Of a DNA stretch of 64,000 nt, positions 53,696 to 62,183 are shown in pieces. Made by a program: the position numbers and the translations under genes. The notes beneath the pieces are model-generated. The model saw nothing but the letters and a program-made list of their open reading frames with translations, had not been told where the DNA came from and made no database searches. The stretch comes from Candidatus Cloacimonadota bacterium (GTDB taxonomy: Bacteria > Cloacimonadota > Cloacimonadia > Cloacimonadales > Cloacimonadaceae). Numbering within the stretch: the first letter of the stretch is position 1; every line of letters begins with the position of its first letter. The stretch is from the NCBI GenBank assembly GCA_029781115.1, contig JAKOXG010000009.1, forward strand, positions 1 through 64,000. Direction: 5' to 3'.

Positions 53696-55072
53696 TTACC
53701 TTTTGGAAGTTGTGAGCGTCAGGCTTGTTTCTGAGTTCTCTATTTCCTCGCGTTCCACCATCAGACCGCGGGTAAGGGCCACTGCATCAAGGGGATTGTC
53801 AGAGATGCGCAGCAGTTTGTAATCGTCCTTTCGGTAGGGTGGAACTGACCCTTGCAGGCTACCGGTGGAGGCGATTACATGCAGGGTTTCCACTCCGAAG
53901 GGCTCGGTTACTTTCAACGGCGGCAACTGCACCCAACGATTGCATTGATCGGCACTGATCCTGCAAATTGGCCCGCTGTCCAGATCCAACACATAGGAAT
54001 AGACCCCCCAAGCGGTATTGGCATGAACGACAATGTAATATTCGCAGGGGATGTTGGCTTTGATCTCCAGTTGCACTTTTTGGCCTTCGGTAAAGTAAAG
54101 CTGGCTTGTGCCGTTGGAGCCCCGCAGTTTGATGTTCAGCTTGTTGGAGACCAGTTCGCCCATGTCCATCAGCTTGGCTAAATCCATGGTGCGCGGCTCG
54201 TATTCATAGGCTCGGTAAGCCTGAGGACTAAAGCTGATCTGGGCGGATTTGACTGCTGAGCCTTGTCTGTCGGTGAGGCGCAGGTGCAAGTCTATCCTGT
54301 CAGTCAGGATTTCATAAGATGAGCGGAGAAACCAGGAGGCATTTTGCGGACTTTCACAGCTCGATACCAGCCCCTGCAGACGATCGTGCACCGCACGGGC
54401 AAACTCAGTGGTCTCATCCGAGGGATATACAGAAGGATAGAACACATAGATACCCTCGTATTCTGCAAAATCCTTCACGTTCAGTCTCAGCCCCAAATCC
54501 AGATCAGAAAACACCGATGTCAGCTCGTGCAGAGCTTCATCCAGCGCTTGTACCGTGATGGGAGCAGAGATATTGGCTTTCCCACCCAAGGCAAGGTAGA
54601 TAAAGCGGTAGACTTCAAATTCCTCCAAGTCTTGCCTGGCCAAAAGCAGCTTCTGAAAGCGTAAGGACGCATCTCCCGAAGCTCTCAAATACTCGCTCGC
54701 TTCCACTAAGCGGTCATGCATGGCACTCAGCTGCTGACTGTATAGAGGCAGAGCCCGCTGGGGCTCCAACATTGCGGTAGCCCGATATTCCTTCTTGGTA
54801 TACTTCTCCTCATTGTAAACCACGCCCAAGATGGGCAGATTGCTGGAGGTGGTAACTTCCTTGACCGTCCTCTCGAAGACCTCGAAATTCTCCTCCCTGA
54901 GCAGGTCTGATACCTTGGCATCAACCCGCACATACAACTGTATAGACAGGTTGGCCAGAGCATCACGTTTAGCACTTTCTGCAGTGTCACCATAGCCTAT
55001 GGCACTGAGCTGGAAGGAAAACAATCCCCCTGCCAGGCTGAGCATCAGTAACAGCCACGCTATCTTCTTCAT
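53696..55072 (-). CDS. Exported LPP20/FlgT-like plus DUF4384-like protein
   Basis: 458 residues. Signal peptide MKKIAWLLLMLSLAGGLFSF, then AIGYGDTAESAKRDALANL, the helix start typical of LPP20/FlgT domains, and a C-terminal DUF4384-type domain (YFTEGQKVQLEIKANIPCEYYIVVH). DUF4384 domains commonly accompany caspase-like and surface proteins. It is 133 nt downstream of DGR target 3. The function is unknown. Confidence 0.72.
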   Translation of the reverse strand: MKKIAWLLLMLSLAGGLFSFQLSAIGYGDTAESAKRDALANLSIQLYVRVDAKVSDLLREENFEVFERTVKEVTTSSNLPILGVVYNEEKYTKKEYRATAMLEPQRALPLYSQQLSAMHDRLVEASEYLRASGDASLRFQKLLLARQDLEEFEVYRFIYLALGGKANISAPITVQALDEALHELTSVFSDLDLGLRLNVKDFAEYEGIYVFYPSVYPSDETTEFARAVHDRLQGLVSSCESPQNASWFLRSSYEILTDRIDLHLRLTDRQGSAVKSAQISFSPQAYRAYEYEPRTMDLAKLMDMGELVSNKLNIKLRGSNGTSQLYFTEGQKVQLEIKANIPCEYYIVVHANTAWGVYSYVLDLDSGPICRISADQCNRWVQLPPLKVTEPFGVETLHVIASTGSLQGSVPPYRKDDYKLLRISDNPLDAVALTRGLMVEREEIENSETSLTLTTSKR

Positions 55073-55205
55073 AAATCGCTCCTTATCATGTGTTATTTTG
55101 CTTTATTATGTTAATTGACTGTCTACGGTTGCCTTTGGAGGGCAAAAATCAAATTTGCGCCTGCGGCGGGCTGCCAAAGACCAAGTTCCAAAAGCCAAGA
55201 ATCAA

Positions 55206-56786
55206 TCATTTTATAGCCCTGCAGAGACGAAAACCGACATCGTTGCTGTTGCCCCTGTATGGATAGCTGAGGCTACGGTAAGCTACACGGCAGTTAGTCG
55301 CATAGTTGTGCCAGCTACCACCACGCAACAGCCGAGATGAGCCAGTTTTGGGCCCTGTGGGATTATCCTGTGGGCTGCTGCTGTAGTAAGAGCTGGAATA
55401 CCAATCCCAACACCATTCCCTGACGTTGCCGCTCATGTCGTAGATGCCCAGTTCGTTGGCTGCTTTTGTACCTACATCATGGGTCTTGTTGCCGGAATTG
55501 TCTGCATACCAGGCTACGGAGCCAAGATTGTTGGAGCCGGAATAATCATAGCCGATACTCCTGACTCCTCCCCGGGCAGCGAATTCCCATTCCGCCTCGG
55601 TGGGCAATCGGTAACCGTTGGCACCAAAATCGCAGACGACAGCGTCCCAAGTGCTGTTTCTGTCTTCAGTAGGAACAGCCCCCCAATTGCCAGGCCTGGT
55701 GATACCGCTGATCGAATAGCAGGGAGTAAGCCCCTCTGCCAAACTGCGCAGATTGCAGTATTTGATGGCGGCATACCAGCTCACCTGTTCCACCGGCAAT
55801 TTATCCCCTTTCCAATATGAGGGATTGGAGCCCATCACTTCTTTCCATTCCGCCTGCGTGACCTCGTTTTTGCCGATCCAGAAAGATGAAACCGTTACCT
55901 TATGCACCGGTGTTTCGTCATCATCATAGCCATTTGAGCCCATCATGAAGCTGCCTCCTTCGACATAGACCATGCCCGGCGGTGTTGAAATCTGCGGAGC
56001 AGGCGGCGGAGTGTAAACCGGCTTGCTGGATGTTGTGGACAGAGGCACAGAGTCATCCACCCGAGCCAGGTAGTAGGGCTGATCCATGCTGTGATAGGTG
56101 AAGGGAATCTGTTTCCCATCCGTACATTGACGCACATCGGCATTGACCATGTGCATCATTTGATCAATGGTCAGTCCGGGCGTGCCGGCATGGCGCACAA
56201 AGGCATCGGTAAAGGGGCTCAGTCCGGCGGAGCCTCCATCTGCAGCAGTCTGCCCGCTGGCGGTGCTGTAGATGATGTATTGTCTACCCTTATCCAAGGA
56301 CATTACGGCTAAGCCCTTATTGCTGCCTCCCTTCACGCCGCGGAAAGGATTGTCCCTACAAGCGTCCAATACCACGATTGACACTCCCGCATTGGAAAGC
56401 TTCCCCGTGGCCTTGTTAGCATTCACAGCATCGAACTTGATGTCCTTCTCGTCCTTCATCACCTTGCCCACGGGGATGAGGTAATTCTCGCCTTCCACCT
56501 GGGCTCCGTGACCGCTGTAATAGAAGATTGCCTCATCTTCAGGCTTTAGAGAGGCGGTAAAACTGTCTATGCTCTCTTCCAGGTCGCGCCTGTTCTGGTT
56601 GATGCGCAGGGTGGTGGCAAATCCCAGCTCTTTTAGCAGCTTTTCCACCGCCCGGGCATCGTTCACCGGGTTGCTCAGAGCTGCAACATCGTAATCGGCG
56701 TTACCGATCACCAAAGCTTTGCGGGCGGCTGGGAGACTGATGCAGCCCATGAGCAACATCAGAATAAGTATCCATTTGTTAGACAT
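55206..56786 (-). CDS. DGR target 3: exported caspase-FGE-like protein
   Basis: 526 residues, without PEGA. Signal peptide with possible lipobox LLMGC (Cys15). C14 caspase domain with His93 (YYSGHGAQVEG) and Cys143 (VLDACRDNPF). A short proline linker (PVYTPPPAPQISTPPG) joins the FGE-like domain (GMVYVEGGSFMMGSNGYDDD ... GIYDMSGNVREWCWDWYSSS), ending in VR3 (NDVGFRLCRAIK). It is the most distant target, 10.3 kb from the TR. Confidence 0.94.
   Translation of the reverse strand: MSNKWILILMLLMGCISLPAARKALVIGNADYDVAALSNPVNDARAVEKLLKELGFATTLRINQNRRDLEESIDSFTASLKPEDEAIFYYSGHGAQVEGENYLIPVGKVMKDEKDIKFDAVNANKATGKLSNAGVSIVVLDACRDNPFRGVKGGSNKGLAVMSLDKGRQYIIYSTASGQTAADGGSAGLSPFTDAFVRHAGTPGLTIDQMMHMVNADVRQCTDGKQIPFTYHSMDQPYYLARVDDSVPLSTTSSKPVYTPPPAPQISTPPGMVYVEGGSFMMGSNGYDDDETPVHKVTVSSFWIGKNEVTQAEWKEVMGSNPSYWKGDKLPVEQVSWYAAIKYCNLRSLAEGLTPCYSISGITRPGNWGAVPTEDRNSTWDAVVCDFGANGYRLPTEAEWEFAARGGVRSIGYDYSGSNNLGSVAWYADNSGNKTHDVGTKAANELGIYDMSGNVREWCWDWYSSSYYSSSPQDNPTGPKTGSSRLLRGGSWHNYATNCRVAYRSLSYPYRGNSNDVGFRLCRAIK
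55221..55331 (-). repeat. DGR variable repeat 3 (VR3)
   Basis: 111 nt with 13 differences from TR, every one at a TR adenine (AAC to CAC, TAC, AGC and CTC; AAT to TAT and GAT; AAA to AGG; GCA to GCG). The last 18 nt match TR exactly, as expected for the IMH end. Confidence 0.97.
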
Positions 56787-56815
56787 AACTCAACTTCCTT
56801 TATAGTGATACCAAA

Positions 56816-58222
56816 TCACGGCTTCTCGGGCTCCCCTTTTGCGCTTTGGGCAAAGTCATGATAAGCTTTTGAGTCTTTTATCTGAGAAAGTTGTGTGTGG
56901 AAACCGTCTATGATGCTGCAGAGCAGGCGGTTGACATACATTCTATCCACTTTCATCACGACTTGCTCACTCGCAGAAGTTCCTTTCGTTTCAGTGCTGG
57001 GTGCTTCAACCTCATAAAATAGCTTGAATAAAGCCCTAACAGGTTTCATATTTACTACCGTTTTCACGCGTTGTGCACTCTGCTCCTCTGCAACGCCTGA
57101 GTCTTGTATAAAGTCTTTTCTTGCCGATTGAAACTGCAGGTCCAGGCTGTCCCGCATTGCTGCCAAGACGAAATGCGCCAGGTCGGATCGGGTGGATTCT
57201 TCGGTGTTCTTACTGGGAAGCCAAGCGCGGATCAAGGAATCCGCATCCGCCAAGATGTATTTCCTTAAAGCACTCTCTGTTTCATGCCATCTTAATTCAG
57301 CCCACTCATTATAATCATACTCCTCAAGGACGGCTCCCTCAAAAAAGAACTGATAGTTAGCAGAATCTGCCGTAATCAGGCATGACTCCTTGTTCATCGG
57401 GGGTATGGTTGTCCTTGGTTTTGGGCTTTTTCCCTGAGCAGGGGAGAAGTAGAATTCATCGACCAAACTGCCAATGGCACACGGTGTTTGCTTAGAGTTG
57501 GTCCTGGATTCCACGTCTCGGATGACCAGTCTTGCCATATTCTCGATGACGAGTGGCTGGTCGAGGTATTTCACGAAGCTCTCGGTGAAGGGGCTGTTGC
57601 TGCCTTTACCGTCGGATGTGGTCTTGCCATACTCTGTGGAGAAGATGACGTATTGGTTACCAGCCTTGGCCTTTATATTGATCATGCTGCTGAGACCGGA
57701 GCTCTTTTTGCTGTAGGGGTTGTCGCGACAGGCATCCAGCACCATCACCGAGACACGAGCCCGCTGCAATAGTTCCAGCACTCGGTTGGTGTCGAGGGCA
57801 TTATGGCGCAGATCATCCACGTTATTGATCAACTTATCTACAGGTGTCAGATAGCTTATGCCGTCCACAGCAGCCCCGCCACCGCTGTAAAAGAACACGG
57901 CCTCATCGCGGCTCGTCAGTAGGTCTGCAAAGCTCTTCAAAGCTTTGTCCATGGTACTTTGGTTAGCGTTGGTGACTTTGGTGACCTCGAAGCCCAGTTG
58001 CGTGAGCTTGTCCGCAACCAAGTTGGCATCGTTGACCGGATTCCTCAGAGGGTTATATGCATAATCAGCGTTGCCGATCACTAAAGCTTTGCGTACGGCT
58101 TGGAGCGGGATGGACAGGCATACCATCATCAAGAGTAGGATGCTGGCAATTGCCTTCATGCTATAGCAGCCCTGCTTCAATGATGGTGCTTGTGAAGTAT
58201 CCAGCGTCTTTTTACTTTTCAT
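56816..58222 (-). CDS. Exported caspase-like protein, catalytic His replaced by Gly
   Basis: 468 residues. I use the ATG after AGGAG; an internal ATG at 58159 gives a more normal signal peptide (SILLLMMVCLSIPLQA). The C14 domain matches the DGR targets (VRKALVIGNADYAYNPLRNP), but the motif is FYSGGGAAVDG, with Gly115 in the place of His; Cys164 (VLDACRDNPY) remains. The C-terminal 200 residues are helical and unlike the FGE domain. It is probably catalytically dead, a decoy, scaffold or regulator. It overlaps the upstream gene by 11 nt. Confidence 0.85.
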   Translation of the reverse strand: MKSKKTLDTSQAPSLKQGCYSMKAIASILLLMMVCLSIPLQAVRKALVIGNADYAYNPLRNPVNDANLVADKLTQLGFEVTKVTNANQSTMDKALKSFADLLTSRDEAVFFYSGGGAAVDGISYLTPVDKLINNVDDLRHNALDTNRVLELLQRARVSVMVLDACRDNPYSKKSSGLSSMINIKAKAGNQYVIFSTEYGKTTSDGKGSNSPFTESFVKYLDQPLVIENMARLVIRDVESRTNSKQTPCAIGSLVDEFYFSPAQGKSPKPRTTIPPMNKESCLITADSANYQFFFEGAVLEEYDYNEWAELRWHETESALRKYILADADSLIRAWLPSKNTEESTRSDLAHFVLAAMRDSLDLQFQSARKDFIQDSGVAEEQSAQRVKTVVNMKPVRALFKLFYEVEAPSTETKGTSASEQVVMKVDRMYVNRLLCSIIDGFHTQLSQIKDSKAYHDFAQSAKGEPEKP

Positions 58223-59360
58223 CTTTGAGCTCCTGCATAAATTCCTTTCTCAGAGCTTCCAGATCAGCTTCTGATTCCTTTTCTTTCTTGCGTCCTTCCA
58301 GAACCTCCTGTTCAAACTCCAAAAAAGCCGGAGAGTTTTTAAGGGCGGAATGCAGTTCGGTAGATTCGAGTATTCCTTCATACCAGGCATGATACAGGTC
58401 GAACTTAGGCAGTTTCAACACAATTTCCGTATTTGATTTCTCGGAACCATCAACAGGCTCATATTGTTTGACCAAGCTTTTCACCTTGTCCGGGAAAACC
58501 TCCCTGTACAACGCCTTGAATGCAAGGTATTGCAGTTGGCCCATCAAATCTACAGACAGACCCTCATCCCCGACGAGTTTTTCAGCTTTAATCCGTAATT
58601 TGAGTGCAATGCCATCCTGGAATCTATCCAGTGCTTTGGACAACAGGGAATCTGGTTGCGGCTTGGAAACCTGAAGGGAGGAATATGAAACGAAACAACG
58701 GTAGCTTTCTTGATCTTCATTGATCAAGGTCACCTTCTTACGATCCGTGTCCCCTTCCTGCTCCGATTTGAGCAGAGCCTCTTCATGTTTTTTGATCTGA
58801 AAGTCATCAAACTCCTGAAACGACTTTGATTCCTTCAGACTTTGGTACAGTTCCGGTTGCCCTACGATCAGTCCGTGCAACCGGGAGAGAAGGCCGGATT
58901 TACTCACTCTGACAGACAACATGGCATCGTAACTTTCGCCGTTTTTGTTGATCTTTAATGACTGGTAAGTGTATCCATTGCCCTCGAATGTGGATAGTTG
59001 CACCTTTGAATCATCAACTCGGTCAACAAATGAATCGAGGCTCTCCCTGGTGGTATCCCAGACTGCACCGGCAAGAGCTGACCTGAATTCAGCGGGCACA
59101 CCGGCCTCCTTGGCAAAAACAGCGACTTGCTCCAACACCGCTTTTTCTACCCAAGCGGATATTTGTGGTGTTGCTATGTCTAACGCAGCCTTGGTAGCCA
59201 GTTTGGGGCTGTTGCCAACAGCTTGGTAAACAACTGCAAAATCGCTCTCTTCGGCTTTAAGGGAGCTTGGTGTCAGCTCAGCTATACCCGAACAGAGACT
59301 AAACGGTAATAACCCAATCAGCAGGGTCAAGAAAAGGGTGATTAGGTGTTTTGGTTTCAC
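58212..59360 (-). CDS. Exported LPP20-like protein with two similar units
   Basis: 382 residues. Signal peptide (LITLFLTLLIGLLPFSLCSG). Two units end alike: ELYQSLKESKSFQEFDDF (about 170-188) and ELHSALKNSPAFLEFEQE (about 340-358), the same motif as the LPP20-like lipoprotein at 51783. The tail is a charged coiled coil (LEGRKKEKESEADLEALRK). It is co-directional with, and overlaps, the pseudo-caspase gene. Confidence 0.72.
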   Translation of the reverse strand: MKPKHLITLFLTLLIGLLPFSLCSGIAELTPSSLKAEESDFAVVYQAVGNSPKLATKAALDIATPQISAWVEKAVLEQVAVFAKEAGVPAEFRSALAGAVWDTTRESLDSFVDRVDDSKVQLSTFEGNGYTYQSLKINKNGESYDAMLSVRVSKSGLLSRLHGLIVGQPELYQSLKESKSFQEFDDFQIKKHEEALLKSEQEGDTDRKKVTLINEDQESYRCFVSYSSLQVSKPQPDSLLSKALDRFQDGIALKLRIKAEKLVGDEGLSVDLMGQLQYLAFKALYREVFPDKVKSLVKQYEPVDGSEKSNTEIVLKLPKFDLYHAWYEGILESTELHSALKNSPAFLEFEQEVLEGRKKEKESEADLEALRKEFMQELKDEK

Positions 59361-59386
59361 GGTTAACTCCTTGTTATATCATATGG

Positions 59387-60157
59387 TTATTCAATACAAT
59401 AGGGCAGGAATGCAGAGCCCAGTCTCCTGTCTTTCATCAGGATTTCCAGTCCGGATATCGACATCGATGCCGGAGGAACCTGATACTGGAACAGCGGCTT
59501 ATCGGTTGCCAGCAGGCAAAAGGCTCCATATTCGATTGGTTGGTCGCTCTTGACCATTTCGATGACAATCTCAGAATTTTCTTGGGGGATATTGATTATC
59601 TTGTTAGCCTTGATCGGATGATCGCTGTTCCACAGCAGGTAGACAGAATCCTGCTCTGAGATGGCAATCAAACTGAGGTAGGCTTTCTTGCTCAAAGTGC
59701 ATCGGATGGATGCCAACTCTCCATCTTTGAAAGAATTGGAGTTTATCTTGGCATTGATCGCAATGAGATCTTTGTCGTCCGGGATGTCCAGGGTGGCGTT
59801 CAGAGCCAGACTGACGGTCAGCACGCCGTTTTCCAAGAGCTGCGTCCGCTTGCTATCAGGTACGATGCTGTATTTCTTCACGTAGCCGGTAGTCATGATC
59901 GACGAATACTTGGAAAAAATATCTTTTGAAATCTTACCATCATCATACAGTGTTTGGGACGCGAATGCGGTCACACTCACGCCGCTCTTTTGCCTCACTA
60001 TCTCCTCTAACGCCAGTTTCACCGTCTCTTGTTCCGCCTGGCCGGGAGACAAGTCGGTAAAGGACTCTGTATGGCGAAACCCTTTAACTTCCACTATCCT
60101 GGCATATAGGGCGTTGCATGCCAGAATAAGCAATAAGAATGTGATGCGTCTAAACAT
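59387..60157 (-). CDS. Exported FlgT-like/DUF4384-like protein
   Basis: 256 residues. Signal peptide FRRITFLLLILACNALYA, possibly a lipobox (ILAC). Residues 25-110 (EQETVKLALEEIVRQKSGVSV) look like the FlgT N-terminal unit, residues 140-230 like DUF4384 (KAYLSLIAISEQDSVYLLW). It directly follows the caspase B gene (1 nt). A truncated copy of its start lies between the two caspase paralogues. Confidence 0.72.
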   Translation of the reverse strand: MFRRITFLLLILACNALYARIVEVKGFRHTESFTDLSPGQAEQETVKLALEEIVRQKSGVSVTAFASQTLYDDGKISKDIFSKYSSIMTTGYVKKYSIVPDSKRTQLLENGVLTVSLALNATLDIPDDKDLIAINAKINSNSFKDGELASIRCTLSKKAYLSLIAISEQDSVYLLWNSDHPIKANKIINIPQENSEIVIEMVKSDQPIEYGAFCLLATDKPLFQYQVPPASMSISGLEILMKDRRLGSAFLPYCIE

Positions 60158-60158
60158 A

Positions 60159-62000
60159 TTACTTGCTCAAGATAATCTGATTGTCACCGAATAAACGGGG
60201 TGTTTGTGTCCGGTTGAACTGGCGCAGCGTGTAACCCGGAATCCCATCGTCCCTATCGCCCAGCTCATTAAACAGAGCCTGAACCGAAATCGGGTCTTTC
60301 CCCTTGCCGAGGCTTTGCAGGGCTTTCATCAGATGATATGAGAATACGGTGTGCCCCTTATCCTCCATGATATTGGACACCTCATCGCCCTCCGAACTGG
60401 TGATGACCACTCCATTGCTTGGCGAGAGGCTGCCTGATTTCAACCTTGTAGTTGGAGCCATTGTACCTTTGCTCAGCCCGCTGTAGCAGGCGTCGATAAA
60501 TAGCACATAGTTTTGCATGGGAATCTCTTCCAGATCACTGATAATGCTCCTTATAGATACCCCGGGCCTTTTTGCAGAGTAGGGATTGCTGTCTGTGCCT
60601 AACAAATAGGAAAGGTTATCCCGGTTACCTTGCTTAGTGATGCCATGGGAAATGATATAGAGCAGCAGTTGGTCATTTTTCCCCACGATATTGGAGATCA
60701 GGCCTTCATCGGGGTCTACCAGATCTTCGAGCTGGCTGATGGTGTAATCCTTGTATACGTAGATATTCGCTTCATTTATTCCCAATGTCTGTATCAGGTA
60801 CTTCTTCAGTGTTTTGGCGGCATTGGAGCCCACCTTGATCGGTTCAACCGATTCATTCCGGTAGTTTTCATTGATGACCAGCACCGCTTTCAGATTTGGG
60901 TTCTGAACCTGGCGCTGAGGGATATACCGATCCAATTCCGAAGGATTGTAGACCACACTTTGAGTGGCGACCGCACTCCCTTTAGGGTCAGGTGACAGGG
61001 TGATGGTAACCGGTAGTTCGATTTTATACTCGTTGTTCGCCGGGCTAATCTCAAGAGTATGCTGGGTATCAGATGGAATTGCATCCTTTGTTGTTATCGG
61101 TATGGATGCAACGTATGAATCCTTGGCCTTGATATTGAAGGAGAAGGAAGACCCTGTCGACAGGCCGGGATAGTTTCCATCGGGCTTGAGAACCGCTTTC
61201 AGGTTGTCACCATCAACTTTGCTGGTATTCTCCAACAGCAACTTCAGATGACCTGTATCTGTCTGGGAAATGCGATTCCCACTGGTCCCGTGCAAGGAGG
61301 TGTCCGTGATGCTTATGATCGGTGTGTAAATCTTTTTTTTCACGCGTTGCCTGCCTACAGCCGATTTATTCATCAGCGAGAGATTGACTCCTGCTGATAT
61401 GCTAAGCCCAGAATTGTTAGAGCTGATACGTTTTTCACCCCAATGTCCGTATTCATAACTTCTTTCTGTATCCTGGACTAAAGTGTACGATAGCTTGGCA
61501 AATAAAAAAGAACTCTGGATTCGAACACCAAGATCCAAGTAAGGAAATAATATACCAATTCCGTTTGGTTGCCCTTCATAGTTATAAAAATACGGCTTTT
61601 CGGTATACCATCCTATTAGGGCAGTTTCAAAGAAAGGACTAACTGCGAAGTACAATGGCTTGAAGCCAGAATCAGCATCAGAACCAAACGCACAGACCGG
61701 GTACTGAACCATCGTTGGAAAGGCCACAATGCCTTCGCCTGTGTCATCGTCAAATCTATTGGAAAACCGCTGCCTTTTCCCAATAAGGCTCGGTGTAATA
61801 TTCATTCTGTCGCCAAAAGTATACGATAGGACATTCCATTCGCTGCCTCCATTGGCTATACCAAAACTACCTATCGACCACGACGGACGGTATAGATTCT
61901 GATAATGATCGGCAGTGTCATAGTAATATCCTCTTTGCGCTTGTGCTGCGATGCAGACCACTGTCACTGTGAACAGCAGTGTGATTAGTAGTTTATTCAC
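60159..62000 (-). CDS. Exported protein with envelope-like N-terminus and C-terminal caspase domain (B)
   Basis: 613 residues. Signal peptide MNKLLITLLFTVTVVCIAAQ. The N-terminal 210 residues have beta-strands with alternating aromatics (FPYLDLGVRIQSSFLFAKLSY), suggesting an outer-membrane or surface domain. A middle Ig-like part (LKLLLENTSKVDGDNLKAV) is followed by a caspase domain with His452 (YIISHGITKQG) and Cys505 (LFIDACYSG). The domain order is opposite to that of the DGR targets. Paralogous to the next upstream gene. Confidence 0.82.
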   Translation of the reverse strand: MNKLLITLLFTVTVVCIAAQAQRGYYYDTADHYQNLYRPSWSIGSFGIANGGSEWNVLSYTFGDRMNITPSLIGKRQRFSNRFDDDTGEGIVAFPTMVQYPVCAFGSDADSGFKPLYFAVSPFFETALIGWYTEKPYFYNYEGQPNGIGILFPYLDLGVRIQSSFLFAKLSYTLVQDTERSYEYGHWGEKRISSNNSGLSISAGVNLSLMNKSAVGRQRVKKKIYTPIISITDTSLHGTSGNRISQTDTGHLKLLLENTSKVDGDNLKAVLKPDGNYPGLSTGSSFSFNIKAKDSYVASIPITTKDAIPSDTQHTLEISPANNEYKIELPVTITLSPDPKGSAVATQSVVYNPSELDRYIPQRQVQNPNLKAVLVINENYRNESVEPIKVGSNAAKTLKKYLIQTLGINEANIYVYKDYTISQLEDLVDPDEGLISNIVGKNDQLLLYIISHGITKQGNRDNLSYLLGTDSNPYSAKRPGVSIRSIISDLEEIPMQNYVLFIDACYSGLSKGTMAPTTRLKSGSLSPSNGVVITSSEGDEVSNIMEDKGHTVFSYHLMKALQSLGKGKDPISVQALFNELGDRDDGIPGYTLRQFNRTQTPRLFGDNQIILSK

Positions 62001-62020
62001 GGTCTTTCTCCTAGTATTAT

Positions 62021-62182
62021 TTATCTGTCTTTCAGGGCTTCTGGTGTTAGTTTAAATACCAGCCCGTTGTTTTTATGTTTTATTGGTAGCATTCTGCATA
62101 GCTCGTTTTTCATCGTCACTATCCCGGCAAATAAGGCATCACAGGCCAGAATAAGAAACAGGAAAGTGATGTGTTTAGACAT
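62021..62182 (-). pseudogene. Truncated duplicate of the FlgT/DUF4384-like gene
   Basis: 53 residues: MSKHITFLFLILACDALFAG matches the start of the 59387-60157 product (FRRITFLLLILACNALYARI), then the sequence diverges into a short unrelated tail and stops. Its position right after caspase A mirrors the intact gene after caspase B, and the flanking DNA (ACTTGCTCAAGATAATCTG) is shared. It is the remnant of a two-gene duplication. Confidence 0.8.
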
Positions 62183-62183
62183 G

